From Enorma phocaeensis (lineage in GTDB: Bacteria > Actinomycetota > Coriobacteriia > Coriobacteriales > Coriobacteriaceae), in contig NZ_JACJKQ010000018.1 of the NCBI RefSeq assembly GCF_016901575.1, forward strand, positions 1-44,973: a DNA stretch of 44,973 bases, read 5' to 3'. Below the pieces are notes generated by a model. The model saw only the letters and a list, made by a program, of their open reading frames with translations. It did not search any database and was not told the origin of the DNA. Made by a program: the position numbers and the translations under genes. Within the stretch, counting starts at the first letter, position 1. Every line of letters begins with the position of its first letter. Positions 1 through 11,595 of this stretch are shown here, piece by piece.

Positions 1-104
1 TTCTCAAGGTGCACGCCCCGCGGCTCGGGGCCGCGCGGCAAGGGGATATAATGCCAGACCTCGGCGCCCCCGGGGGCGGGAATCCGCGTCTCCACGAGGT
101 GCAC
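1..104 (-). CDS. Start of an unidentified protein, cut by the left edge
   Basis: A minus-strand reading frame opens with GTG at 104 just after an in-frame TAG and stays open to the window edge (34 codons visible). About 30 of the 34 codons end in G or C, the pattern of real genes here, and the peptide (VHLVETRIPAPGGAEVWHYI and onward) looks protein-like, while the ATG-started alternative two bases upstream hits a stop near position 4. There is no strong ribosome site in front. It lies about 50 bp downstream of the phosphohexomutase on the same strand, so it may be co-transcribed. I do not recognise the family from so short a piece. Confidence 0.4.
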   Translation of the reverse strand, partial: MHLVETRIPAPGGAEVWHYIPLPRGPEPRGVHLE

Positions 105-155
105 ACATTTCTATTTCGTGCGGCGTGTCCTGTAGCGCTCTTCTGCCTTCTACCT

Positions 156-1553
156 CTAAGCGAATCCTCCTCGCGCAAGGTCGCAGCCCGCCTCGAGAAG
201 AGCATCCCTTCGCCGAGCCGTGGGCGCCTCCGCATAAACCCTCACCACCGGCTCTGTTCCCCCTGGACGAAGCAGCAGCCACGATTCGTCAGCGAACTCT
301 AGCCTGAGCCCGTCCATGTGGCTTACCGCAACAGGCGTCTCTCCTGCGATCTCATGGGGGTTCAGGCCCGGCAGCATCGTCCTGAACATTTCAATGACCT
401 CGTTTTCGAGCCGAAGGTCTCGTCTGCCATATACGAGCGCTCCGAAGGCTTCCTCCATTTCCGCCACGAGCGCGCCTAGGGTCTTCCCTGTCTGTGCCAT
501 CAGCTCGCAAAGCATCAGGTTCACCAACAAGCCGTCTCTCTCGCGCATATGGGCAGGAATGCCGATTCCTCCGGCCTCCTCGCCACCGATCAGGACGTCG
601 CCTTTGCACATCTCCTTATATATATGCTTGAAGCCAACCGGGCGCACCGTCACGCGGCAACCCAATGCGCGGCACACGCGCTTCGTGAGCGTCGATGTTG
701 ACAGGTTGAGCACCACACGACCCTGCATGCCGCGGTTTCGCACCAAATGCCCCGCGACGAGCGCGATGATCTTGTGTGGGCTCACAAACGTGCCGTGCTC
801 GTCAACGGCACCCACTCGGTCCGCATCTCCATCGTTGATCAGCCCGGCGCTCACGCAGTGTTCGACCACCGCCCTCTCGCAATCATCGACCCAAGGCTCG
901 ATGGGGTCGGGATGAATCTCCTCGGCGTCCGCGTCGTCTGCGCTATGGATTTCCACCGACTCGATGCCGAGCGCGCCGAGCACCAGCGGGAAACATCCCC
1001 GCGCGGCGCCATAGAGAGGGTCGTACACCACGCGAAGTCCCGCTTGCGCGATGGCATCCGCATCGACCCGCGAGCACAGCTCGTCAAGGTAGGGCGTTAC
1101 GAAGTCCGTTCGCTGAATTGCGCCGTGTATGGATGGGGCCGTTGGCTCCAAAACCTCCTCGAGCAGGTCGATGAAGTCATCGGACGCCGTGCCGCCGTCG
1201 TCCATGCGCACCTTAATGCCCAGATAGTCTGGAGGATTGTGCGATCCGGTCACCACCAGACCGCCGCAGGCACGCTGGTCGTGCGCGATAGTCCACGAGA
1301 CCGCAGGTGTTGGCGACGGCCTGTCGCACACCTTCGCGTTCAAACCGCACCCCGCAAGAACGCGCCCCGCCAGGCAAGCAAAATGCTCGGCACCCGGACG
1401 CGTATCGTAACCTACATATACGATGGCCCCAGGAGCCATCCGGCTCCAAAGCTCTCCGGCGGCGGCGGCAATACGGGCAACGGCCTCTTCGGTAAAGTCG
1501 CCGTCGCGCCGAGCCCTCCACCCATCGGTTCCAAAATGAATGATCGCGCCCAC
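156..1553 (-). CDS. Phosphoglucomutase/phosphomannomutase family protein
   Basis: Alpha-D-phosphohexomutase of 465 residues, expected to move phosphate between C1 and C6 of a hexose (glucose or mannose) in the cytosol. All four family signatures are visible in order: the phosphoserine loop TGSHNPP, the metal-binding loop DGDADR, the sugar-specificity loop GGEEAGG, and the C-terminal phosphate loop, here RPGGTEPVVRVYAEA, with Gly where many members have Ser. The start is taken as GTG at 1553 because GAGGAG lies just before it and the protein then opens VGAIIHFGTDGWRARRDG, as family members do; an upstream in-frame ATG at 1628 has no ribosome site. Substrate preference cannot be read from sequence. 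A 252-bp gap separates it from the next upstream gene; I see no RNA element there. Confidence 0.9.
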   Translation of the reverse strand: MGAIIHFGTDGWRARRDGDFTEEAVARIAAAAGELWSRMAPGAIVYVGYDTRPGAEHFACLAGRVLAGCGLNAKVCDRPSPTPAVSWTIAHDQRACGGLVVTGSHNPPDYLGIKVRMDDGGTASDDFIDLLEEVLEPTAPSIHGAIQRTDFVTPYLDELCSRVDADAIAQAGLRVVYDPLYGAARGCFPLVLGALGIESVEIHSADDADAEEIHPDPIEPWVDDCERAVVEHCVSAGLINDGDADRVGAVDEHGTFVSPHKIIALVAGHLVRNRGMQGRVVLNLSTSTLTKRVCRALGCRVTVRPVGFKHIYKEMCKGDVLIGGEEAGGIGIPAHMRERDGLLVNLMLCELMAQTGKTLGALVAEMEEAFGALVYGRRDLRLENEVIEMFRTMLPGLNPHEIAGETPVAVSHMDGLRLEFADESWLLLRPGGTEPVVRVYAEAPTARRRDALLEAGCDLARGGFA

Positions 1554-1805
1554 GCGCAAACTCCTCTCAGGGCTGTTCCATACGAGGAAGATATACCCAG
1601 AGGAGACCGGGATGCGCCGCACCTGCATGGCGCGGACAGAATATGCAAAAGGCTGAACACAGGGCGTCGCTTCATTCGAAACGGGGGCTCGCCAGACGAG
1701 GCATTCCGTTCGACCGCGGTAGAGGAGCCCGGCCGGAAGGACCCACGGCGCGGGACACCGTGCATAGGCACAGGACCCTGGGCGATCGTGCCGGGTGGCG
1801 CCCTC

Positions 1806-2738
1806 CTACAGCTCGAGCACCTCGGCAAGGGCGGCGGTCGTGACCGCCGTGGTACCGCAGCAACCCCCCACGAGATGCGCCCCCGCATCGACCCAGACAC
1901 GAGCGGCGCGCGCATGCGCCTCGGCATCTTCCGCCCATACCAGGCGCTCGTCTTCGTCGCGTCTGGGAGACCCGGCATTCGGGCGAATCATAACCGGCGT
2001 GCGCGCAGAGGCGGCCATGCGCGGCACCGCACGTGTGGCCGCATCAACCGAACAGCAATTCACCCCGACGGCAGACGCCCCGTGGCGCTCAGCCCAAACC
2101 ACGGCGGCCTCAACATTGAGGCCGTCGCCCAAAAGGCTGCCCTCGTCGTCGATGGCAAAACTCATCCACACCGGCATGCCCTCGGCGACATCCAAAACGC
2201 CGGCGACCGCAGGCTCGAGCTCGCGAATCGAAACGAACGTCTCGAGCATGAGCGCATCGACGCCAGAAGCAAGAAGGGCATACGCCTGCTCGCGGTACGC
2301 GGCACGGGCGGCGCGGTACGCCGGCGTCTCCTTCTCAAACCAGTCAATGCCGCAAGCACCGATAGAACCGACGACAAACTGAGGGCAGCACGCGCGGGCA
2401 CACGCCACGGCGGCGCGATTCACCTCGTCGGCGCCCTGTTCGATTCCGTCGCGCACGAGCGCCGGAGAGGACGCTTGAAACGTATTTGTCAGCATGATCT
2501 GGGCGCCGGCAGCAGCGTAAAGCGCATGCACCCTCTCGACCGTCTCGGGCTCGGCGATATTCCAAAATGCGGGAGGAACGTCGGACGAGCCCTCACCGGA
2601 CATGAGCACGCTCCCTACAGGCCCCTGCATGAGCATGGGCTCGTCATGCAGGCGCTCCATCAAATCGGCGGCACCTGAGCGGTTGTAATAGGATGGGTCG
2701 AAACGCGTGGAGCCCGACGCTTGGACAACGCCGCCCAT
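1806..2738 (-). CDS. Homocysteine S-methyltransferase family protein
   Basis: A 310-residue homocysteine-binding TIM barrel. Family members transfer a methyl group from a donor (S-methylmethionine, betaine or a methyl-cobalamin partner) to homocysteine to form methionine. The three zinc-ligand cysteines are present: Cys228 in GVNCCS and Cys293-Cys294 in GGCCGTT. It is a stand-alone barrel without the folate and cobalamin modules of MetH, so the donor is open. The N-terminus is longer than usual before QGPVGSVL, and the proximal loop reads MLTNTF, as in the family. The ATG at 2738 lies 3 bp after the stop of the upstream DtxR-type regulator with GGAGGAC as ribosome site, so the two are translated from one message. 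Confidence 0.85.
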   Translation of the reverse strand: MGGVVQASGSTRFDPSYYNRSGAADLMERLHDEPMLMQGPVGSVLMSGEGSSDVPPAFWNIAEPETVERVHALYAAAGAQIMLTNTFQASSPALVRDGIEQGADEVNRAAVACARACCPQFVVGSIGACGIDWFEKETPAYRAARAAYREQAYALLASGVDALMLETFVSIRELEPAVAGVLDVAEGMPVWMSFAIDDEGSLLGDGLNVEAAVVWAERHGASAVGVNCCSVDAATRAVPRMAASARTPVMIRPNAGSPRRDEDERLVWAEDAEAHARAARVWVDAGAHLVGGCCGTTAVTTAALAEVLEL

Positions 2739-2741
2739 GGA

Positions 2742-3167
2742 CTAGTCCTCCACCACCGTGACGCCCTGGTTCTCCAAATACGCGAGCCAGCGGTCCATCG
2801 TGTCTTCGGAAAGGGCGTGCTCCATCATGCATGCCTCCGCGTCGGCACGCTCAAACCCCACGCCCAGCTCTTGGATCAGGAACGTGCGCAGCAAGCGATG
2901 ACGGTACCAAACCGCCTTTCCCACCTCGCGGCCCTGAGGCGTGAGCATCACCTTGCCATAGTGGGACTGCTCGACAAGGCCCTGTGCCTTAAGGGCGGCG
3001 ACTGCCTTGTTCACCGACGCCTTTGACACGTTCAGCTTGTTCGCAATATCCACCGACCGGACGCCGCCTTCGGCGCCCTCCTCCTGCTCGATGCGGACCA
3101 TGCACTCAAGATAGTCCTCATTGGCCATGGTGAGGTGAAGCTCGCGCGAGCGATCAGTGGTGTCCAT
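2742..3167 (-). CDS. DtxR/MntR-family metal-dependent transcriptional regulator
   Basis: A 141-residue regulator matching the short (MntR-length) DtxR family. It starts with a winged helix-turn-helix (about residues 10-70; VRSVDIANKLNVSKASVNKA is the HTH) followed by the metal-binding dimerisation region with the family pattern of acidic residues, Cys and His around EACMMEHALSEDTMDRW. Such proteins bind Mn2+ or Fe2+ and repress metal uptake genes. The ATG at 3167 is preferred because AGAGGGG precedes it; the frame stays open upstream without a ribosome site. It is divergent from pepT and co-transcribed with the methyltransferase gene. No metal transporter is next to it here, so its regulon is not shown. 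A SirR/IdeR-like protein would have an extra SH3 domain, absent here. Confidence 0.85.
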   Translation of the reverse strand: MDTTDRSRELHLTMANEDYLECMVRIEQEEGAEGGVRSVDIANKLNVSKASVNKAVAALKAQGLVEQSHYGKVMLTPQGREVGKAVWYRHRLLRTFLIQELGVGFERADAEACMMEHALSEDTMDRWLAYLENQGVTVVED

Positions 3168-3199
3168 GCCGTCCCCTCTCAATGTTGTCATTGCAGCTG

Positions 3200-3205
3200 A
3201 TTCTA
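3200..3205 (-). promoter_or_regulatory. Possible -10 element of the DtxR-type regulator
   Basis: TAGAAT on the minus strand, 33 bp before the regulator start. It matches the -10 hexamer I also see before the atp operon and hsdR. No good -35 element is at the right distance, so this is weak. Confidence 0.25.
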
Positions 3206-3331
3206 CCGCAACAATCGGCGCCTCATACATGCACGACATGCCAAAACGCGGCGGCGCTGCCGTGCTAGAGTAGGTCCAGGGCCGCAGTCTTGCGCCCTGG
3301 CAACATCCAAAATCGACCCGAGGGGGAGCCC

Positions 3332-4585
3332 ATGGCATCGACCTCATCCACCACCAGTCCCGACGTCCTTACTCGATTTCTACGCTATGTCCAAGTCGAC
3401 ACCCAGTCGAGCGACGAGCATGCCGACCACGTGCCCTCGAGCGCCATACAGTTTGACCTCGCACGCCTGCTCGCCGATGAGCTGCGCGCGCTGGGCGCAC
3501 AAAACGTCCAGGTTTCCGACCATGCCTATGTGACGGCGCATATTCCGGCAAGCCCGGGAGCCGAGGGCCGTCCCCGCCTGGGCCTCATCGCGCATCTCGA
3601 TACCACCGAGGTGGTCTCGGGCTTCGGTGTGAGGCCCCACGTGGTGCACTACGAGGGCGGCGACTTGGTCTGCGGCATCGTCGACGGCAAGCCTGTCGCC
3701 ATCGGCACCGAAAAGGTCGCCGCGCTTCGGGACCTCGTGGGCGAGGACCTCGTATGCACCGACGGCACCACGCTTCTTGGAGCTGACGACAAGGCGGGCA
3801 TCGCCGAGATCATGGCACTCGTCGCACGGCTCAGCAATCATCCAGAACTCCCCCATCCCCCGCTGGGCGTCTGCTTCTGCCCGGACGAAGAGATCGGCCA
3901 TGGGGCGGAGCTGCTCGACATCGATGCCTTTGGATGCTCCTACGCCTACACCGTCGACGGCGGGCCCATCGGAGAGCTCGAGTGGGAATGCTTCAACGCC
4001 AGCGAAGTGACCGTACGCTTCCGCGGCTACTCGATACACCCCGGCGATGCCAAGGACCGCATGGTGAACGCCGGCAACCTCTTCACCGCCTTCCACGGCC
4101 TGTTGCCCGCCCCCATGCGCCCCGAGCACACCGAAGGGTATGAGGGCTTCATTCACCTGGAGGGCGTCTCCGCCACCTGCGAGCATGCAACCGCCCGCTA
4201 TATCGTCCGTGACCACGACGCGCAAAAGTTCGCATCAAAAGTCGATCTCATGCGGCGCGCTGCCGACTTCATCAACGCGCAGCAGGGCGAAGAGCGCGTG
4301 ACCATAGAGGTAAAGCCCCAGTATCGCAATATGGCCGAGATCGTCGCCGGCTATCCGGAGCTTATCGACGTGGCAAAAGAGGCGTTCGCCGCCGCAGGGG
4401 TCGAGCCGCGCGTGCTCCCCATCCGTGGCGGCACCGACGGTGCGCAGCTCTCGTTCCGCGGGCTCCCCTGCCCCAACCTGTCCACCGGAGGCTACTGCTG
4501 CCACGGCGTCAATGAGTTTATTCCTGTTCGCTCGCTCGTAACGATGGTCGACGTGCTTCAGGAGCTTGTTGCGCGCTTTGCATAG
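3332..4585 (+). CDS. pepT: Peptidase T (tripeptide aminopeptidase)
   Basis: A 417-residue M20-family zinc metallopeptidase that removes the N-terminal residue from tripeptides in the cytosol. Visible family residues: the HLDTTE metal and catalytic motif (HxD), LGADDKAG (bridging Asp), PDEEIGHG (catalytic Glu pair), the lid-domain segment FRGYSIHPGDAKDRMVNA typical of PepT, and the C-terminal metal His in CCHGVNEFIP. Length is normal (405-415 in known PepT). The ATG at 3332 follows GAGGGGGAG; an in-frame ATG at 3290 lacks a site. It is the only plus-strand gene in the left third and is divergent from the DtxR-type gene, leaving a 164-bp shared upstream region. Confidence 0.93.
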   Translation: MASTSSTTSPDVLTRFLRYVQVDTQSSDEHADHVPSSAIQFDLARLLADELRALGAQNVQVSDHAYVTAHIPASPGAEGRPRLGLIAHLDTTEVVSGFGVRPHVVHYEGGDLVCGIVDGKPVAIGTEKVAALRDLVGEDLVCTDGTTLLGADDKAGIAEIMALVARLSNHPELPHPPLGVCFCPDEEIGHGAELLDIDAFGCSYAYTVDGGPIGELEWECFNASEVTVRFRGYSIHPGDAKDRMVNAGNLFTAFHGLLPAPMRPEHTEGYEGFIHLEGVSATCEHATARYIVRDHDAQKFASKVDLMRRAADFINAQQGEERVTIEVKPQYRNMAEIVAGYPELIDVAKEAFAAAGVEPRVLPIRGGTDGAQLSFRGLPCPNLSTGGYCCHGVNEFIPVRSLVTMVDVLQELVARFA

Positions 4586-4591
4586 ATGAGC

Positions 4592-4630
4592 AAAGGCGGC
4601 GAGGTCCACGATGGGGCCTCGCCGCCTTTT
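4592..4630. terminator. Bidirectional intrinsic terminator between pepT and the LCP gene
   Basis: Perfect inverted repeat AAGGCGGCGAGG / CCTCGCCGCCTT with a 12-nt loop, flanked by A on the left and T on the right. It lies between two convergent genes and can end transcription from both sides. Confidence 0.85.
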
Positions 4631-4648
4631 CGGTGCATCAGGAGTAAT

Positions 4649-5833
4649 CTACTGCGCCGTCGAAGATTCACCGTCCGACGAAGAGCTCGAGCTTGAGCCC
4701 GTCGTGGCGTTACCGGAAGCCCAATCCTCGTTGCTGTTGTTCGACAGGTCCCCAATCGTGGCGGAATCCCCCGTCTCCCCCATGGACTGCGGGCCCTGCG
4801 GATCCTCGCCGTCGTCCACGCGCTCCATCATTTTGGCGAGCGCTTCCTCATAGACGAATACGTAGCTCTGTCCATTGATATAAGTGCTCTCGTTTGCATA
4901 GGACGGGATGTTCGCCGACCAGATGTTGTTGGTGTCCATGCCGCGCATGGCGTTTACCAGCGCGACGATGTCCGACGCGCTCAAGTCGGTAACAACCATG
5001 TTCGCCACCGATTCGACCAGCGACACGATGGTGGTCGGATCGAGCTTGTTGAGGATCTGATCTGCCAAGGCACCCAGCACCATGCGCTGGTGGCGCATAC
5101 GGGTGTAGTCGCCGTCGAGGAACTGGTGACGAGCACGGCTGAAGGTGAGAGCGGCTTCGCCGTCCATGTGCTGCTGGCCAGCCTCGATCTTGACAGGGCC
5201 GGCCTCGGGGTCGTCCACCTCGTCGCCTTCGGGCACGTAGATATCGATGCCGCCCACAGCGTCGATGAGCGACTTCATGCCCTCGAAGCTGACCTCGGCA
5301 TAGTGAGAGATCTGCACGTCACAGAGGTCGTTGACGGCCTGAACCATCTTCTCCGCGCCGCCCAGCGAGTAGGCAGCGTTGATCTTGTAGGTGCCGCCAT
5401 CGATCGTGACCTTGGTGTCACGCGGGATCGAGATGAGCGTCACCTGCTTGTTGGGCGCATCGATGCGCGCGAGGATAATGGAGTCCGAACGCTCCACCTC
5501 TCCGTCCTGGCGGCCATCGGTGCCCAGAAGAAGCATGTAAAACGGCTCGCGGGTCACGTCGGAGTCGACAAGGATCTGCTGAAGGGCGCTCGTGATGATG
5601 GAGCTGTCGTTCAGTCGGCTCATGATGCTGGTAAACCAGGCACCTGCCGCGACGACGCCCACCAACAGCACGCCCACCACGCCGCAGAGAATCCCCCTGC
5701 GAACGCGCTTGCGCGTACGACGCTGACGGGCGCGCTCGGAATAACGTCCCACGTTCTCGCGGCTGTAGATTCGACTCGCCGCACCTGTCGTCGGTCGCCG
5801 GGAATTCTGAATGGGCTTCTTCCGGATGCTCAT
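4649..5833 (-). CDS. LytR-CpsA-Psr (LCP) family cell-wall polymer ligase
   Basis: A 394-residue single-span membrane protein with an extracellular LCP domain. LCP enzymes transfer lipid-linked anionic polymers (teichoic acid or capsular type) onto peptidoglycan. A basic cytosolic N-terminus (1-46) precedes one membrane helix (about 47-68). The LCP core (about 95-255) has the expected GTDGR, RSDSIILARID, ISIPRDTKV, KINAAYSLGG and FSRARHQFLDGDYTRMRHQR motifs, including the Arg and Asp residues that bind pyrophosphate. The C-terminus is a Ser/Asn-rich tail after residue 345. It lies 14 bp downstream of murA, so peptidoglycan precursor synthesis and wall polymer attachment share a transcript. Ribosome site AGGA precedes the ATG at 5833. 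Confidence 0.9.
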   Translation of the reverse strand: MSIRKKPIQNSRRPTTGAASRIYSRENVGRYSERARQRRTRKRVRRGILCGVVGVLLVGVVAAGAWFTSIMSRLNDSSIITSALQQILVDSDVTREPFYMLLLGTDGRQDGEVERSDSIILARIDAPNKQVTLISIPRDTKVTIDGGTYKINAAYSLGGAEKMVQAVNDLCDVQISHYAEVSFEGMKSLIDAVGGIDIYVPEGDEVDDPEAGPVKIEAGQQHMDGEAALTFSRARHQFLDGDYTRMRHQRMVLGALADQILNKLDPTTIVSLVESVANMVVTDLSASDIVALVNAMRGMDTNNIWSANIPSYANESTYINGQSYVFVYEEALAKMMERVDDGEDPQGPQSMGETGDSATIGDLSNNSNEDWASGNATTGSSSSSSSDGESSTAQ

Positions 5834-5847
5834 ACGTGGTTCCTGCT

Positions 5848-7131
5848 CTAGTCTTCTTCGGGGTCGGGAATTGCGTCACGTTCGACGCGGGCACCGATAG
5901 CAGTAAGCTTCTCGCAGAAACGCTCGTAACCACGATCGATGTGGTGGATGGCCGAAACCTCGGTGGTGCCCTCAGCGACCAGGCCCGCAACGACCAACGC
6001 CGCGCCGCCGCGCAAATCGGGCGAAACTACCTGGGCACCCGACAAGGCGGGCACGCCATGCACGATGGCATGGTGGCTCTCGATACGGATGTTTGCCCCC
6101 ATGCGCTGCAGCTCGGAGGCGAACATGAAGCGATTCTCGAAGATGTTTTCGGTGATAACTGAAACACCATCGGCAAGCGCGTTCAAAATCATGATCTGCG
6201 CCTGCATATCGGTGGGGAATCCCGGGAAGGGAAGGGTCTGGATGTCCACGGGGCGCAGATGGGGAGCGCGCCAGACGCGCAGGCCGTCCTCGGTGCGCTC
6301 GCAGCGAACGCCCATGAGCTCGAGCTTCTTGATCACCATGCCCAGGTGGTGGGGGTTGAAACCGGTGACCTCGAGGCCGTGATCGTCTGCGGCCAGAGCG
6401 CCCGCCACGATGAACGTACCCGCCTCGATGCGGTCGCCGATCACCTGGTGCGTCACGGGGTGAAGCTCTTCGACGCCCTCGATGGTCACAACCGGGGTGC
6501 CGGCGCCCGTGACCTTGGCGCCCATCTCGTTCAGCATGTTGGCGAGGTCGACGATTTCAGGCTCGCGCGCCGCGTTGTCGATCGTGGTGGTGCCATTTGC
6601 GCGGACAGCCGCCATGATGAGGTTCTCGGTGGCGCCCACGCTTGCAAACTCGAGCGACACCAGGCTGCCCGTCATGCCGTGCTCGGCGTTTGCATAGATG
6701 TAGCCGTGGTCGGTGTCGAAACTCACCCCAAGGGCCTCGAGCCCCAGGATGTGCATATCGATCTTGCGCGCGCCCAGGTTGCAGCCGCCCGGCATGGCGA
6801 TCTTCGCACGCCCGAAGCGCCCCAAAAGCGGGCCCATGACGGCCGTCGAGGCGCGCATCTTGGCGACCAGCCCGTAGGGAGCTTCCCAAGAATCAACGGT
6901 AGAGGTGTCGATGACCAGGGTATGCTCGTCGGCCACCTCGATGGTCGCCCCCATGCCTTTGAGCACCTTGCCCATGACATGAACGTCCGAGATATTGGGA
7001 ACGTTGGTGAGCGTCGTGGCTCCCGGCGCGAGCAGCGTCGCCGCCATGAGCTTGAGCGCCGAGTTCTTAGCACCCGAGACATGGACCTTGCCCCCGATAG
7101 AGCGTCCGCCATGAACGCGAATAATATCCAA
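5848..7131 (-). CDS. murA: UDP-N-acetylglucosamine 1-carboxyvinyltransferase
   Basis: First committed enzyme of peptidoglycan synthesis; transfers enolpyruvate from PEP to UDP-GlcNAc in the cytosol. Landmarks: N-terminal GGRSIGGKVHVSGAKNSALK (the Lys-Asn pair contacts substrate), the catalytic cysteine in MPGGCNLGAR at about residue 117 (Cys115 in E. coli, the fosfomycin target), FPTDMQAQ with the general-base Asp, and DLRGGAALVVAG. The Cys is present, so fosfomycin resistance of the Asp type is not expected. The start is a TTG: I prefer 7131, giving MDIIRVHGG as in other MurA with AAAGGG before it; TTG at 7146 is the alternative and would lie inside the T-run of the atp terminator. About 427 residues, normal length. 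Confidence 0.92.
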   Translation of the reverse strand: MDIIRVHGGRSIGGKVHVSGAKNSALKLMAATLLAPGATTLTNVPNISDVHVMGKVLKGMGATIEVADEHTLVIDTSTVDSWEAPYGLVAKMRASTAVMGPLLGRFGRAKIAMPGGCNLGARKIDMHILGLEALGVSFDTDHGYIYANAEHGMTGSLVSLEFASVGATENLIMAAVRANGTTTIDNAAREPEIVDLANMLNEMGAKVTGAGTPVVTIEGVEELHPVTHQVIGDRIEAGTFIVAGALAADDHGLEVTGFNPHHLGMVIKKLELMGVRCERTEDGLRVWRAPHLRPVDIQTLPFPGFPTDMQAQIMILNALADGVSVITENIFENRFMFASELQRMGANIRIESHHAIVHGVPALSGAQVVSPDLRGGAALVVAGLVAEGTTEVSAIHHIDRGYERFCEKLTAIGARVERDAIPDPEED

Positions 7132-7144
7132 AGTCTGCCCTTTC

Positions 7145-7178
7145 AAAAGAAAGCCCGGGGCGCGCTGCGCTCCCGGGC
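7145..7178 (-). terminator. Intrinsic terminator of the atp operon
   Basis: On the minus strand GCCCGGG pairs with CCCGGGC (7 bp, 12-nt loop) and is followed by TTTCTTTTG. It lies between atpC and murA, so murA probably has partly separate transcription. Confidence 0.7.
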
Positions 7179-7196
7179 ATGATGTTGGCCGCTGTC

Positions 7197-7222
7197 AATG
7201 ATCGGCAGCGTTGCCGATCATT
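7197..7222. repeat. Perfect 11-bp hairpin overlapping the atpC stop
   Basis: AATGATCGGCA and TGCCGATCATT form an 11-bp stem with a 4-nt loop. The atpC TGA codon is inside the right arm. It has no T-run of its own and sits 20 bp before the terminator, so it may protect the 3' end or assist termination. Confidence 0.7.
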
Positions 7223-7613
7223 TCGTTGCGAGCAGGAGTTTACACCATGCGATTTCATTATAGAGGTAGGCACGGTGTGCATCATCTTCAGACAAATTAC
7301 TCAGCTGGTCTTCAAAACCTTCGACCTTCGCCTGAAGCTCTGCATGGTCAACCACAGATACGTCCGCCGCACGCTCGGCTAAGATGACCACCTCGTCCTC
7401 GGTTATCTCGGCATAGCCGCCGCTCACCGCAAAGACATGGCTCGCCGTGCCCATCTCGGTGTCCGAGACACGCACATAGCCGGCCTGGATGGTGCAGATT
7501 TCGCTGGCGTGACGCGGCAGGACGCCCAGCTCGCCGTCGGTGGAGGGAAGCGCCACGAAGGCGGCCTCCCCCTCGAAGGCGAGCGACTCGGGACACACGA
7601 TACGGACGTGCAT
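7218..7613 (-). CDS. atpC: ATP synthase F1 epsilon subunit
   Basis: 131-residue epsilon subunit of the central stalk, which couples gamma rotation to the c-ring and can inhibit ATP hydrolysis. The N-terminal beta-sandwich is recognisable (HVRIVCPESLAFEGEAAFVA, then TDGELGVLPRHA, then GGYAEITEDEVVILAERA) and is followed by the two-helix C-terminal region. It is the last gene of the operon, 4 bp after atpD, and ends in a hairpin followed by a terminator. Normal length. Confidence 0.93.
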   Translation of the reverse strand: MHVRIVCPESLAFEGEAAFVALPSTDGELGVLPRHASEICTIQAGYVRVSDTEMGTASHVFAVSGGYAEITEDEVVILAERAADVSVVDHAELQAKVEGFEDQLSNLSEDDAHRAYLYNEIAWCKLLLATK

Positions 7614-7617
7614 GGTC

Positions 7618-9980
<2,363 letters not shown>

Positions 9981-9984
9981 GGAG

Positions 9985-11595
9985 CTAGTTCTCCTTGACC
10001 TCTGCCGCAGGCGTCTCCGGGGCGGTCGCACGACGCGCCACGAAGTCGCTCTTGAAATCGGCGATGGCCTGACGCAGCCTGTCGGCGAGATCGCCTTCCA
10101 CCTTCTCGGCGCGCAGGCGCTCGAGCAGCTGGCCAAACGAGCTGTCCATATGGGCGATCAACTCGTCACGGAAAGGAATGACCTGCGAGACGGGCAGATC
10201 GTCCACAAAACCCTCGTTGCCGGCAAAGAGCGCCAGAACCTGGTCGACCACGTCGAGCGTGCGGAAGCGCGGCTGCTTCAGGAGCTCCGTCATGCGGGCG
10301 CCGTGCGTGAGCTGCCGCTGGGTCGCCTGGTCGAGGTCGCTGCCGAACTGCGAGAAGCCTGCGAGCTCCTGGTAGGATGCCAAGTCGAGACGAAGCGAGC
10401 CCGACACCTGCTTCATGGACTTCACCTGGGCGGCGCCGCCGACACGAGACACCGAGATGCCCACGTCGACAGCGGGGCGCTGCCCCTGGTGGAACAGGTC
10501 GCTCTGAAGATAGATCTGGCCGTCCGTGATGGAGATCACGTTGGTGGGAATGTAGGCAGACACGTCGCCGTCCTGCGTCTCGATGAGCGGAAGCGCGGTC
10601 ATGGAGCCGTAGCCGTTCTCGCGGCTCAGCTTGCACGCGCGCTCAAGCAGGCGGGAATGCAGATAGAAGATGTCGCCGGGATACGCCTCGCGTCCGGGCG
10701 GACGGCGCAGCGTAAGCGACATCTGACGATAGGCGACTGCCTGCTTGGAGAGGTCGTCATAGACCACGAGCACGTGACCGCCCGGGTTGTCCGCCGAGGC
10801 GGGCTTCCCGTTTGAGCCGTTGTACATGAAGTATTCGCCGATGGCGGCGCCCGCCATCGGAGCGATGTACTGCAGAGGCGCCGAGTCGGCAGCCGTCGCA
10901 GACACGATGATGGTGTAGTCGAGCGCGTGATGCTTGGCAAGCGTCTCACGGATGCTCGCCACGGTGGACGCCTTCTGTCCCACGGCAACATAGATGCAGA
11001 CCATGTCCTTGCCGCGCTGGTTGATGATGGCGTCGATGGCGATGGCGGTCTTTCCCGTCTTGCGGTCGCCGATGATAAGCTCGCGCTGGCCGCGTCCGAT
11101 GGGAATCATCGAATCGATGGCGAGGATGCCGGTCTGCACCGGCTCGCACACCGGCGTACGGTCGATGACGCCGGGAGCCTTGAACTCGATGGGGCGGTAG
11201 TCGGTGGTATGAATCTCACCGAGACCGTCGATGGGGTCGCCCAGGGGATTCACCACGCGACCAAGCATGCCGCGGCCGACCGGGATATCCATGATGTGGC
11301 CCGTGGTGCGGCATTCGTCCCCCTCGCGGATGACGGCGACGTTGCCGAACAACACCGCGCCCACCTCGTCGCGTTCAAGATTCTGCACGAGGCCATAGAC
11401 GGTCTCTCCGGTGAGTCCGCTCTTGAACTCCAGAAGCTCGCCCGCCATGGCGCCGCGAAGGCCCGAGACGCGTGCGATGCCGTCTCCCACCTCATCGACG
11501 TAGGAGAGTTCCTGGGTGTCGACCACCGCAGAGAGCGAGTCCAGGCGCTGCGCCAGGACCTGAGCGATGTCTTCCATCTTCAAGGTGTCCGTCAT
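9985..11595 (-). CDS. atpA: ATP synthase F1 alpha subunit
   Basis: 536-residue non-catalytic nucleotide-binding subunit. P-loop GDRKTGKT, the conserved [13 protein letters not shown] segment, and the arginine-finger region ISVSRVGG are visible. It carries a C-terminal tail of about 20 residues ([17 protein letters not shown]) beyond the usual end near 510. Its ATG overlaps the atpH stop by 4 bases. Confidence 0.97.
   Translation of the reverse strand: MTDTLKMEDIAQVLAQRLDSLSAVVDTQELSYVDEVGDGIARVSGLRGAMAGELLEFKSGLTGETVYGLVQNLERDEVGAVLFGNVAVIREGDECRTTGHIMDIPVGRGMLGRVVNPLGDPIDGLGEIHTTDYRPIEFKAPGVIDRTPVCEPVQTGILAIDSMIPIGRGQRELIIGDRKTGKTAIAIDAIINQRGKDMVCIYVAVGQKASTVASIRETLAKHHALDYTIIVSATAADSAPLQYIAPMAGAAIGEYFMYNGSNGKPASADNPGGHVLVVYDDLSKQAVAYRQMSLTLRRPPGREAYPGDIFYLHSRLLERACKLSRENGYGSMTALPLIETQDGDVSAYIPTNVISITDGQIYLQSDLFHQGQRPAVDVGISVSRVGGAAQVKSMKQVSGSLRLDLASYQELAGFSQFGSDLDQATQRQLTHGARMTELLKQPRFRTLDVVDQVLALFAGNEGFVDDLPVSQVIPFRDELIAHMDSSFGQLLERLRAEKVEGDLADRLRQAIADFKSDFVARRATAPETPAAEVKEN

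Noticed and set aside
1554-1805. SAM or T-box riboswitch in the gap near the homocysteine methyltransferase gene
   Set aside because: The gap is downstream of that gene on its strand, and no conserved riboswitch core is visible.
747-2678. Long plus-strand open frame (643 codons) across the phosphohexomutase and methyltransferase genes
   Set aside because: It is the mirror of two well-supported minus-strand genes; its product is Arg/His-rich without any family motif and it has no ribosome site.
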